A DNA stretch of 64,000 bases from Hyperoplus lanceolatus (taxonomy: Eukaryota > Chordata > Actinopteri > Uranoscopiformes > Ammodytidae), in NCBI GenBank assembly GCA_026929865.2, contig CM049404.1, positions 1,428,501 to 1,492,500 on the forward strand, given 5' to 3'. Of this stretch, positions 12,750 through 22,989 are shown piece by piece. The notes under the pieces were generated by a model. It searched no databases. It had not been told where the DNA came from and saw only the letters and a list, made by a program, of their open reading frames with translations. The position numbers and the translations under genes were made by a program. Numbering within the stretch: the stretch's first letter is position 1; every line of letters starts with the position of its first letter.

Positions 12750-13039
12750 AACACCAAACTTCACAAATGTGTTTGTCCTATGGTTCTCAGGTTGTTTCTA
12801 CTTTTTCCTTAAATTGCTCCAAAAGGGGGCGCCAAAAACACACTTGAGCATCTTTCTCTGCGATTTTTTTGCGTTTTGGTCTATAACTCCCAAACCAAAC
12901 ATCCCACATTCAAAAACTTTACATCGCCGGATTCCGTGAAGCGAGGGGCCGGCGCCGCGGACGACAACGCCCGATCCCGAGTCGCGTGGGAGGCTTGGCC
13001 CCCGTTCACAACTGCTTGCAGTTCTAGTTGATATAGTTA
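12750..13039. other. Probable 5' leader of the L1, GC-rich part unexplained
   Basis: Between the LTR and the ORF1 start. The 12925-13010 segment is markedly GC-rich (GGGGCCGGCGCCGCGGACGA) against AT-rich surroundings. It may be the 5' UTR of the downstream L1 or a separate repeat. I do not recognise it. Confidence 0.35.
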
Positions 13040-13888
13040 TTGTTTGGTGACGATGGGTCGCAGAAGGAAAAAGGGCAGAATTCGCCGGAGAAGGAGGCAG
13101 CCACGATGTCGGACTGTCATGGAGGAGTCGACTCCCTGCCGCCTGATCTAGACAAGCTACGCGCTGTGCTGCTATCCGACCTAACAACAACCCTTACTCC
13201 AACCATGAAAATGGTAGTGAGTGAAGCCTTGAGGCCCATTTCTGCTGCCTTAGATGGCGTCAAGTCGACCACCGACTCGCTCAACCTCAAGATGACCGCC
13301 ATGGAGACAGCACTGTCTGACCACAGCGACCGGATCACCGCCCTCGAGCAGACATGTGCACGTTTGCAGTCTGAAAATACACAGCTGATGGCTAAGACCG
13401 AAGATTTGGAATCACGGTCACGTCGCAATAATCTACGCGTGATTGGAATCCCGGAGAAGACAGAGGGAGCAGACCCAGTAAAGTTCATGACTACCTCCTC
13501 GGCGCCGAATTCTTCTCCTCCTCCTGGATAGAGCTCACCGCATCGGCCAAGCGCGCTCGGCTGAGGAGGGCGGGGGGTCCATACCGAGAGTATTTATTGT
13601 CCGATTCCACTACTTCAGCGATAAGGAGCGTGTTCTGAGACGAGAGAGGGACACGCAGCAGCTCAAGTACCATGGACAGAATGTTTACTTTTTCCCCAAC
13701 ATGACCGCCAACATCGCTAAGAAGAGAGCATCCTTTGCCAGTGTGAAACGCTGCCTATACGAGAAGCAAGTCAGGTTTTCCCTCCTGTTTCTTGCCCGTC
13801 TGCGCGTGGAGCACCGCGGTGAGAAGAGGCTCTTTGAGTGCCCCAAAAAAGCCCAAGCTTTTTACGATTTGCACTTTTCTGCTAGCTG
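13040..13888 (+). pseudogene. L1/Tx1 ORF1 protein (RNA-binding chaperone), frameshifted
   Basis: The L1 ORF1 protein binds element RNA. From the N-terminus: a low-complexity start, LDKLRAVLLSDLTTTL, a long heptad-rich coiled coil (TTDSLNLKMTAMETALSDHS through LQSENTQLMAKTEDLE), then the ESRSRRNNLRVIGIPE motif that opens the RRM-like domain. The frame shifts near 13490. After it come AHRIGQARSA, PRVFIVRFHYFSDKERVLR and the C-terminal domain ending YDLHFSAS with a stop at 13888. One or two indels separate it from an intact ORF. Confidence 0.85.
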
Positions 13889-14144
13889 AGGATTTTCAGA
13901 CTACTGAACTCTCAAATCCTGTAAGGTAAAAACAGACTTTACCCTAGATATTGGCCACTTAAAGAATATTTTCCCAGCTGACGTGTGTGGGGTGTTGTTG
14001 TTTTTTAAACATTTATCTAGGCTACTCCATCCCCACACGGGCCTTAATCTACTGTTATAAACCACACTGTTTTGGTGTTGAACGTTGATGGGGTTCCCCA
14101 GCTGAGCTGCGTGTTTTTTTCTTTTCTTTTTTCTCTTTTTAATT

Positions 14145-14224
14145 ATGATATTTAAGAAGAAATACACTGAACTACAATGATGTCTGCACCATTGTAATTC
14201 AGTGTATTTCTTCTAAAATATCAT
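14145..14224. repeat. Near-perfect palindrome, 35-bp arms
   Basis: Arms 14145-14179 and 14190-14224 are inverted copies with about three mismatches around a 10-nt spacer (ATGTCTGCAC). It lies in the spacer between ORF1 and ORF2 of the L1, just before the sequence stops looking like L1. It may be an inverted duplication made during insertion or the end of a MITE. Confidence 0.85.
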
Positions 14225-14978
14225 GATTTGCAATTCAGTGCAAATAACAATATAGACCCCCCCTCTTGAACAGCATTCACAAACATATTGGAACTTCTTT
14301 TTTTATTTAAAAAACAAACCATAAAACAACATAGGGTATATAAAACAAATTAGTATTAAGGCTACATTAAACTGGTTGTTATAGGCCTAAATGTTTTGGG
14401 AGTGTGTGGAGTGGACACACAGGTGGTTGCCATGGCGCTGCTGCAGCCGAGGCTTCAGTCTCCCTTCGTAGCGAAAATTAAAGTGAAAATGAATGACTGG
14501 CGGCTGCTACTAACTACATGGAAGTTTTGGTGTGCGCGCAGGGTTATAAGTAAGACTTCTGCAAATGACAAGCTTTCTTTTCTGTTCTTTTCCGCGTAGA
14601 CTCAGAGCATGGGTCTCAGAGTCACACACGGAAGACTAGTGAAGGTCGCGCAGCTGAGCTAGGAAGTGCTAGGTTCCGGTTTCTGCTTCAAAATAGAAGT
14701 CAGAATTGACTTGACGTTTTGCCAGTTAAATGATTTTAATGTGAAATTACGCTGTAGGACATGTTCTGTTTTAATTGACACTAACTTAATTGCGAGCCAT
14801 ATGTATAGTTTGTGGTGTTTCAGTTGTTCTAACATTACTAGTTGATTCAACAGTTTGTGAAAAAACCACAACGTTTCCTAGGCCATGATGAGCATTAATC
14901 GCGCGATAAAAAAATTGACGCCGTTAAAATGGGTTTGCGTTAACTCCGTTAATAAAGCGTTAAACTGACAGCACTAGT
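14225..14978. mobile_element. Insertion between ORF1 and ORF2, MITE-like end
   Basis: Non-L1 sequence between the palindrome and the resumed ORF2. Its right end (14890-14978) is rich in ATTAATCGCGCG/TTAACTCCGTTAA words and finishes GCGTTAAACTGACAGCACTA. That closely matches the repeat end at 31120-31140 (GCGTTAATTTGACAGCCCTA). The left terminus was not found, so the extent is approximate. The interior holds no convincing protein. Confidence 0.5.
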
Positions 14979-16108
14979 TTTTTCCAATCTTAAATCTCTA
15001 TCTGCAGATATTGTGTTCCTCCAAGAAACTCACATTAGACCATCAGAGCGGAACCGGCTGCGCTGCAGATGGGCAGACCAGATATTTCAATCCACTTTTT
15101 CAAGCAAAGCCTGCATGTGGCAATTATTATTAAGAAAAATATAGATTTCAGACATATCTCTACAGTAACTGAACAGAATGGTCGTTTCCTTATAGTAACT
15201 GGGTACCTTTGCTCTGTTCATGTAACACTTCTTAACATTTATGGCCCAAATATTGATGATGCTACCTTTTTCTGTAAAACCTTTGATATGTTACCCGACC
15301 TTTTGGGCACAAATGTGATTGCTGCAGGGGACCACAATGTAATCCTTGATTGGCATATGGACAGGTCATCAAAGAAAACAAGCTACCCTTCTAACTCATC
15401 TACAGTTCTGAAAAACTTGATTTCAACTATTAATTTAGTTGACATCTGGAGAATACAGCACCCCACAGACAGACTACTCCTTTTTTTCCAAAATGCACAA
15501 TTCGTATTCTCGCATTGATTATTTTTTATTAGTCTCAAGACTCATACCCAACGTAATAGACACCAAATATCACAACATCCTGATCATGCCCCAGCGGCCA
15601 TTATTCTTGACTTTGGGAGATCCAAACAGCGAGCTACGCCCTTCTCTGCTCAACGACAGAATTTTTTGTAAATACATGTCGGGAAAAATCACTAAATATT
15701 TAGAGCCCGACGATACCTCGGATGTCTCTGACTCCACCTTGTGGGAAACTTTTAAAGTGGTCATGAGAGGTGATATCATTTCATATGAAGAGTCTTTAAA
15801 GAAATCTAGAGAAAGACGTTTGAAGGATATTGACTTGGAGCTCACCTCGTTGGAGACATTGTACAGAAACACAAATAATCCCCAAACTCTGCAAAATATT
15901 CTTAGTCTTAAATACGAGTATAACACTATTTTAACGAGTCAAGTGAGTGATCAGCTTCTTAGACTTAAGCAACATTATTTTGAATTAGGCGATAAACCAC
16001 ATACTTTGCTGGTCCACCAGCTCAGAGGGCAACAAGCCAGCAGATCCATACATACAATAAAATCTAGCAGAGGTGTGGCTTTAACTGACCCGAAACAGAT
16101 AAATAAAT
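14979..16108 (+). pseudogene. L1/Tx1 ORF2 endonuclease and linker
   Basis: Start of ORF2: SADIVFLQETHIRPSE (the E of QET is a conserved metal ligand of L1 endonucleases), then, after a frameshift, IIKKNIDFRHIS, LLNIYGPNID and AAGDHNVILD. A further shift near 15440 leads to SRIDYFLLVSRLI and a linker with LRPSLLNDRIF, SYEESLKKSRERRLKDID and YFELGDKPHTLL. It is cut at DPKQINKC by the 2.78-kb insertion. Confidence 0.85.
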
Positions 16109-18884
16109 GCGAGACACCCCAGATGAATAGGGAATTTTTTTAACTTATAGATATCATCATGAAACTTTGCCGGTTGATTACTGACACTAACACAATTATT
16201 TGTTGTATTACATGTTTTTCTTTAATATTTTATTAAATATGCAAATATAGCAATATTTAACCAATTATGCGTAAATTTGGGTCATTTTTTGTGAAAAAAA
16301 TCGAGATGTTGGATAAAGCCAGAGTTAAAATTTCTATTTTATTTTAAGCACATATTAGTTTCTAAAGTTTTTACACAACAGATTTTGGATACAGCCTTTT
16401 TTCATTTAATAAATCAAAAAATACTATATACATGTCTTAGAAATGCATTTTAGGCATGTTTTTATGAGGAAAATGCATCATAAATCAGACAATTAACAAT
16501 ATATTAACAAATCCTTGTGTAAAAACCTTTAAAATAGTGCTATCAATGATTATAGAAAGTTTGGTTGATGTCAGTGGTCTAGAAGTTGAGATATTTTTGT
16601 CGGTAACACTTTACAATAAGGTACACAAAATTGTAGTAGCTACTACATACCTACTACATAGTTTTTTTTTTTTTGCGCTACCTATGTGTTAGGTAGCACA
16701 AAAAAAAAACCCCTATGTGTTAGGTAGCACATAGGGTTTTTTTTTTTGTGCTACCTATGTGTTAGGTAGCACAAAAAAAAAACCCTATGTGTTACCTACT
16801 ACATAGTTTTTTTTTTTTGCGCTACCTATGTGTTAGGTAGCACAAAAAAAAAAAAACCCTATGTGTTAGGTAGCACATAGGGGTTTTTTTTTTGTGCTAC
16901 CTATGTGTTAGGTAGCACAAAAAAAAACCCTATGTGTTACCTACTACATAGTTTTTTTTTTTTTGCGCTACCTATGTGTTAGTTAGCACAAAAAAAAAAC
17001 CCTATGTGTTACCTACTACATAGTTTTTTTTTTTTTTGCGCTACCTATGTGTTAGGTAGCACAAAAAAAAAAAACTATGTGTTACCTACTACATAGTTTT
17101 TTTTTTTGCGCTACCTATGTGTTAGGTAGCACAAAAAAAAAACCCTATGTGTTAGGTAGCACATAGGGTTTTTTTTGTGCTACCTATGTGTTAGGTAGCA
17201 CAAAAAAAAAACCCTATGTGTTACCTACTACATAGTTTTTTTTTTTTGCGCTACCTATGTGTTAGGTAGCACAAAAAAAAAACCCTATGTGTTACCTACT
17301 ATATAGTTTTTTTTTTTGCGCTACCTATGTGTTAGGTAGCACAAAAAAAAAAAACTATATAGTAGGTAACACATAGGGGTTTTTTTTGTGCTACCTAACA
17401 CATAGGTAGCGCAAAAAAAAAAAAAACCATGTAGTAGGTAACACATAGGGGTTTTTTTGTGCTACCTAACACATAGGTAGCGCAAAAAAAAAAACTATGT
17501 AGTAGGTAACACAAAGTGTTTTTTTTTTTTTCTATCAAACACAGATAGCGCGCAAAAAAAAAAAAAATTGTAGTAGGTAACACATAGGGTTTGTTTTTTT
17601 GTGCTACCTAACACATAGGTAGCGCAAAAAAAAAAAATAATGTAGTAGGTAACACATAGGGTTTTTTTTTTTGCTACCTAACACATAGGTAGCACAAAAA
17701 AAAAACCACTATGTGCTACCTAACACATAGGGTTTTTTTTTTTTTGTGCTACCTAACACATAGGTAGCGCAAAAAAAAAAAAACTATGTAGTAGGTAACA
17801 CATAGGGGTTTTTTTTTGTGCTACCTAACACATAGGTAGCGCAAAAAAAAAAAAACTATGTAGTAGGTAACACATAGGGTTTTTTTTTTTGTGCTACCTA
17901 ACACATAGGTAGCGCAAAAAAAAAAAACTATGTAGTAGGTATGTAGTAGCTACTACAATTTTGTGTACCTTATTGTAAAGTGTTACCTTTTTGTCATATT
18001 GGAAAAAGCTCATTTTGAGAAAACGGCCTTTAAAGATAAAAACGTGAATTCTGCTGATAATCACTGATTATAGCTAGAGTAATTTATTGAATTAGGCCTT
18101 ACACCCCTCAATGCCATATAGGCCTACCACTGCTTAACATATATAAACCATAGCATAGTAACATTTACATCCACATGCTAATTTAAACGTGATTAATTCA
18201 TTATTAGCCACTGTCTGTCAACCTGCTCCGGAGTCGGCACAGACGCTCTCTCTCCCCACCATCTCCCCTCTGATCCTCTGACAGTGTCTCTCCGACGTGA
18301 TCGCCGTGATTTACATGTCTTTAACACTTCTCCCCTTCAAATGGCGATCATGTAATGTCCGTAGCCAATTGATTAAGTATTTTTCTTGAGTTGGTTTGGC
18401 GTATTTTCGACTTTTTTTCCATTTCATTGAGTGATTTTCGAGCTACCCGCGGCTAGCATCACGTGATGCCTTTTAGCGAATCACATCGTCAGAAATGTGC
18501 ATAGCCAATGAGGTCACAGTCCTAGCATTGAATCCCTCCTCACACTTTCACGATTGGTTACTGATACAAAGGAAATTACCATATTTGGATCCGATAACGT
18601 TGTTCTTGAGATTCAGAGCTTTCCAACAGTACCATGGTTATTATGATTCATACAGCGGTCGCGGTGCTGTATGTTACGTTAGAATGCTCACTTTTGACGA
18701 ATTTAGGAGCAAAATACAGACGCAAGCAGTCAAAGTTTAGTAAAATAAACACCTAAAACGTATATTTTGGACCTTTTATCCATACTAGTATGAAAGAAGA
18801 CATGTTATGGAAGCTAAATAGACACAAATCTCAAAATTGATCAGTGCTCAAAAAAACGATGTTTTTGCCTGCCGTCTCGCCTTA
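16109..18884. mobile_element. 2.78-kb insertion in L1 ORF2, host of the foldback element
   Basis: Breaks L1 ORF2 between INKC and LKEYYQELY. Ends are weakly inverted: GCGAGACACC on the left against GGCGAGACGG read inward from the right, about 7-8 matching bases. No TSD longer than 2 bp is certain. Apart from the foldback element at 16602-17987, the content is AT-rich and non-coding. This suggests a non-autonomous DNA transposon of unknown family. Confidence 0.5.
16602..17987. mobile_element. Foldback transposon with tandem hairpin array
   Basis: A 1386-bp element flanked by the perfect 8-bp TSD TTTTTGTC (16594-16601 and 17988-17995). Termini are inverted: GGTAACACTTTACAATAAGG at 16602 and its complement ending at 17987, with the inverted match continuing about 60 bp. 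Between them a ~70-bp unit (CTATGTGTTACCTACTACAT, a T run, GCGCTACCTATGTGTTAGGT, an A run) repeats tandemly. Left of about 17330 it is in one orientation and right of it in the other, so the whole element is one large inverted repeat. 8-bp TSDs fit a hAT-type or similar transposase acting in trans. It has no coding capacity. Confidence 0.92.
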
Positions 18885-19099
18885 AGGAGTATTATCAGGA
18901 GCTGTATAAATCCAAAGCTAATGGTGATATCGACGCATGGTTAAAAAAGCTAGACATACCAAAACTAGACAGCGCCTCCCGCGAGGCCTTAAACTCTGAA
19001 CTGTCCCCTGCAGAAATCACGGACGCTATCAAATCGCTGAAAGTACAGATAATGCGGCTGCCACAACAAAAATATCTGCTGAGCTACAATGGGAAATGT

Positions 19100-19430
19100 T
19101 CCAAGAGGGTTAGCCGGGTGTCGTGGTCACCGCCAGCCTCCTCCACCGTAGCTATCCTCTGACCGTGTTCAGACAGAGTAGCCTGCGTGATTTGAAGAGA
19201 CGCCTCCAGGGCTTGAAATCTATTGTCCATCTTCTTGCTCAAGTTGCCTATGGCTTTGAGAATGACGGCCATGCTAGGGACACCGTCCACCATTGTTAGC
19301 TCTGATGCCTCGCCCCTAGCCTCCTCCTCAGCCGGCGGGGGTGATGGGCTTTCACCGTTAGTTTTCGGCTTTTTACGAGTCATTTTGTTTCGTTGCCGGT
19401 AGTAAAGTACAAAGCAGCACTCAAAGTGGG
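19100..19430 (-). pseudogene. L1/Tx1 ORF1 N-terminal fragment
   Basis: Minus strand, about 100 codons open to 19084. The N-terminus is lysine/proline/glutamate-rich (MTRKKPKTNGESPSPP), followed by VDGVPSMAVILKAIGNLSKK and a coiled coil (RFQALEASLQITQATLSEHG, TVEEAGGDHDTRL). This is the architecture of Tx1-type ORF1 proteins, from a different copy than the one at 13 kb. It is truncated before the RRM domain. Confidence 0.7.
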
Positions 19431-19435
19431 AATTG

Positions 19436-19864
19436 TGTCACAACTTCAGCCAGTATTTAGTTTGTTTTCATATGTCTGTTTTCCTGGTTTCCTTTCTAAC
19501 TCCCTCCTGCTCTGTTAATTACATTCACCTAGTCTGCCCCACACTCACCTGCTCCTCATCAGGTAATCAGCCCCAGTATATATCTCAGTTCAGTTCCCTC
19601 AGTCAGTTGCCAGATTGTCTGATGTCCTAGTGTGTTCACCCAGCTTTCCAGCTTTCGGAGTTCATCCTGTGTTCCGATCCTGCTTGCCTGTTCGTGTTTC
19701 GACCTGTCTTTGGACTTTCCCTTTTGCCTGCCCCAACTGGACTTGTTTGCCACGCAGTTACTACCTGGTTTGTCATCCACTTCATTAAAATCTATTTTTG
19801 AATCTGAACTGTTTCCTGTGTCCTGCAATTGGGTTCTTGTCTATCTTTCCCTGAAACCCTGGCA
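19436..19864 (+). repeat. Solo LTR, family A, with 5-bp TSD
   Basis: 429 bp starting TGTCA and ending GGCA. The 5-bp direct repeat AATTG flanks it (19431-19435, 19865-19869). An ATTAAA motif sits about 80 bp before the end. TG...CA ends with a 5-bp TSD fit an LTR (Gypsy- or ERV-type integrase) left by LTR-LTR recombination. Related copies are at 12397-12749 and 39520-39890. Confidence 0.88.
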
Positions 19865-19869
19865 AATTG

Positions 19870-20987
19870 TGCAATAAATCGTCTTTTTTTATGTAAAACT
19901 CGATTTATCGGAGAGGAGCGCAAGTAAAACACGTCTATTCCATCGCATGCGCTCTAGCGCCCCCTCCCTCCCATTGTTTCTGCTTTTAACATTCATTAGT
20001 ATTTAGTTGGAGTAGCATGGCCGATCTCATGGAGCCTCAAGGGACATGATGATCTTGGATAGAGCCCAGTAGAGTACAGATCAACTGGACTATAAGGAAG
20101 TTGTTTAGGACGTATATCTGAGCCAGAATCCATACATAATTCTTAGTGCATGGCGTTTGGCATGATGACAACAACCAAATGCCCCAGGAAATGCTTTAAA
20201 AACTAAAGTGATTACATTTATGAATTTAAAAAGCATATCAGGAAGATGCTGTTGAATATCTGGAGTATATGTAAACATAAATATGGCAGTATGATTGCAA
20301 GGTTAATGACTTGGAGATAAATGCATTGTCTTGTTCCACCAACACGTTCCAAGAGGAAATAATTTGATTATTTATTGATGCATTAATTATGACTTCAATG
20401 ATGTGCCAGCTCTAATTAACAACTTGGCACAAGTTGTGTGTGTGTGTGGCGACCTAGCCTGATTATGTGATTAGAAAGGGGTCCTGGAGAGACTGTGATT
20501 GGCATCTCTTGAGTTGATGTCATTTCAAAGGAGGTTCAAGTGAGCTGCAAAGCCCACAGAGCAGAGGAATATGGACTGCAGTAACAGATGTGGTTGGACT
20601 GGACGTTTGAATGAAACCATTGGAGTTTGAAGTGAAAAGTACTAGCTCCCAGGTGGAATTGAAGGTTCTTTTTTTCTTTCCTTGATACGTGTATGGAAAT
20701 GGGAAGTTGAGGGTCAGAGAGAGCCAGTCAGCAGTTTTAAACAAGACAGTTGTGCAAGTGAGCTACATTTGAATGATTGAAGTTCAAAGATGGAATAGGT
20801 CTAGACATATGACACCAATCCCATGCCAGAAATGATTGAAAAGACATTAGAAAAGGAAATTGAATTGAAACAATTACTGTACATTCTGCCTGGTAGAATA
20901 AGTGTGTGAGGATGTGTCACCGTGTTTCATTCAAGGCTGTCAAGTCGGCGGGATGTCCGGAAGAGTTATAAGCCAACGAGTCAGGAC
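19870..20987. other. Unassigned spacer
   Basis: No gene, terminal repeats or RNA gene found. Short ORFs show no protein character. Confidence 0.4.
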
Positions 20988-20990
20988 TTA

Positions 20991-21367
20991 AGGCTGTTAC
21001 ATACTCCGCGAGAAGAAAGAACAAAGTTCTCGGTGACAGAGCTGCGAGAAGTTCTTTCTGGTCTGACATTACATACTTCACGAGAACTCAACTGCCGAAC
21101 TCCTCACCGCGGCGCATTGTTACCATGGTAATTGGCTCAGTAACGCCAGCTGATTTCACTTCGCTTTCCTCATTGACTTCAGACTGACCAATCACACAAT
21201 AGTTCTCGGACAACCTGCGAGAAGAAAGTTCGGCCCGGGTGATGTGTCGAGAACAAGCTGTGAGAACAGCTAAACTAGAGCTGAGAGAAGAAAATGACGT
21301 CATTTTCTTCTCTCAGCTCTGTCACCGAGAACTTTGTTCTTTCTTCTAGCGGAGTATGTAACAGCCT
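20991..21367. mobile_element. PIF/Harbinger-type MITE with TTA TSD
   Basis: 377 bp bounded by long inverted repeats: AGGCTGTTACATACTCCGC on the left and its complement on the right, the match continuing about 55 bp through AGAAGAAAGAACAAAGTTCT. It is flanked by the 3-bp TSD TTA (20988-20990, 21368-21370). The 3-bp TWA-type target is characteristic of Harbinger elements. An internal palindrome lies at 21285-21315 around TGACGTCA. Confidence 0.85.
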
Positions 21368-21370
21368 TTA

Positions 21371-22085
21371 AGGAGAGACCTTGTGGGGTGTGTCATCCAG
21401 CGTAGACGGGACACAACACTGAGGGCAGATGATCGGGGACTCAGCATCCAACCACCAGTTACCATTCCAGCCTATATACTGTAGCTCCCACTGAGAAGCC
21501 AGACAAGGAGTCATTGGTGGAACAACACAAATCACGTTTCCAAAGCTGAGATGTTGATAGTGTGAAGTGTAAATATTTGTAAATAAATCAAACACGTTCA
21601 GCAAGTCATGTCTCACATTTTTATTTGTCCGTTACTTTTTTATTGAAAGTTGTACATAATTTAAACTGCCCAGTTGGTGATGTACAGTCCCCTCTAAAAG
21701 TATTGGAAGTCCTTACTGGATTTCATCACTTTCTCCCTCATGTTTTGGCAAAATGCCACTGATGGACGTTTGTCAAATTATTCTAGTCATTCTTTCATTT
21801 TGGACTGATGGATCAGGTTGCCCCTGCCCTGTCTACCACTGGTTTTATTTGTTCTCTTTTGATATAAAACCATTTATGTTTCACATGAGCCACGTATCTC
21901 AGTTTAACATTTACCTCGTAAATGAGTTTCCCCCCACGAAAACTCTTGAGGAAAAGTTCAGCCTTTTCTGTCTTCCACCTCGGCCACAGCGGTGTCTATT
22001 TCTTCAAACGTGAAATGTCTTTTTTATTAAGGGCGCATGCGCTCCTCAACACCTCTGCAAACTGATTTCCTTATATAGAGAAATG
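21371..22085. other. Unassigned; Tc1-type MITE end at ~21684
   Basis: At 21684 the sequence ACAGTCCCCTCTAAAAGTAT resembles the outer end of a fish Tc1-type MITE, but no partner end is visible. An AATAAA-containing stretch at about 21580 has no associated gene. Nothing else is recognised. Confidence 0.4.
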
Positions 22086-22320
22086 TGTCATGACTCACGG
22101 CACGGCAGCCTCTCCTTCTCCTCTGTGTGTTGTATGTTTTCCCTTGTCTGTCTGTTCCTCTTGTTCTCCCATTTGTTTGTCTCCCTGTTGGCATGTGGGC
22201 GTGGCGGCACTCCTGGGCAGGCTGCTCCAGGTGAGGATCGTTGGATAATCAGACCCTCTCTACTTAAGCCTCTGGACTCCAGTCATTCGGCGCCAGAGTG
22301 TACTTCATACCAGAGCGGTA
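22086..22320 (+). repeat. LTR-like fragment, family C
   Basis: Starts TGTCATGACTCACGG and contains a pyrimidine-rich promoter-like part, a CAGGTGAGGATCG / GGATAATCAGACCC block and CTACTTAAGCC, the usual layout of fish solo LTRs. The 3' end is missing and no TSD was found, so this call rests on resemblance to the two LTR families with TSDs in this window. Confidence 0.45.
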
Positions 22321-22329
22321 TGATTCCCG

Positions 22330-22989
22330 AAAAAGCATAAACCAGATAAAAATGCACAAGGTAATACTTATAAAAACGTTAAATGTAAAGCTAATTTATA
22401 TACGAACATTGTTCAAATAAGAGGCATACCCCATTTTATCAGTGCAATACAATCTAAAACCAATGATACACAGCTGAACTTAACCATTTTGTACCAAGCA
22501 AACGATAGCTTTGCTGTGAAGTGTGCCTTAGAACTACAGTGGGTGGGGAGGGACAACACAGTGGGGAACCATGGGAAGTCTTGTCAAACGCTGCAACACA
22601 ATTATCGCTCATCCATATTTAATATCTCATCAATCTTCTGCTTCTCTTCTGACAGAGAGCTACTCACCTTACATCAAGAATCTCAGCTGGTGTCCTAAAC
22701 AGAGGAATCAGATCCTCTGCCCCACCAAACTCACTGATGTGGAAAGAAAGGAATGGAAAGGGAGGAGAAAATGTATTTTGATCCTTTATTGCTCTATTAG
22801 TTGAATTTTAAAATGAGACATGATTCAGTGCAATGCAATATGAGCACGATTGGCCACAGCTTTTTCTAAAACCTGTCTGCAATGTTGAAATGTTTTTAAT
22901 ATATCATAATGAGTTTCTCCTTTCTCTCACAACTTCCTACATTACCCATAATGCACCACACATAAGTTAAGTCTTTATTAACCAGTTAC
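22330..22989. other. Unassigned, possible exon-like segment
   Basis: No recognised repeat. A pyrimidine tract and AG (CTTCTGCTTCTCTTCTGACAG, ending at 22658) precede an open segment at 22659-22790 reading ESYSPYIKNLSWCPKQRNQI and on through LCPTKLTDVERKEWKGRRK. It has protein-like composition but I do not recognise it and see no convincing donor site. Confidence 0.3.

Larger units (their letters stand above)
13040..19095 (+). mobile_element. L1/Tx1-type LINE with two insertions
   Basis: Plus-strand LINE with ORF1 (13040-13888) and ORF2 (from about 14979). ORF2 is interrupted by a 2.78-kb insertion (about 16109-18884) and resumes at 18885 with YYQELYKS and LDSASREALN before being cut near 19095. 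The ORF1-ORF2 spacer is also interrupted by an insertion ending at about 14978. The 3' half of ORF2 is absent; the sequence runs into an opposite-strand ORF1 fragment. Confidence 0.85.

Noticed and set aside
13117-13488. Minus-strand ORF of 123 codons
   Set aside because: It is antisense to the L1 ORF1 coiled coil; the plus-strand product is recognisable.
16650-17940. Regularly spaced repeats that could look like a CRISPR array
   Set aside because: The host is a vertebrate. The units have homopolymer runs instead of unique spacers, invert at the centre, and sit between transposon termini with an 8-bp TSD.
18495-18740. 81-codon ORF as a gene
   Set aside because: It lies inside the non-coding insertion in L1, with no recognisable motif or context.
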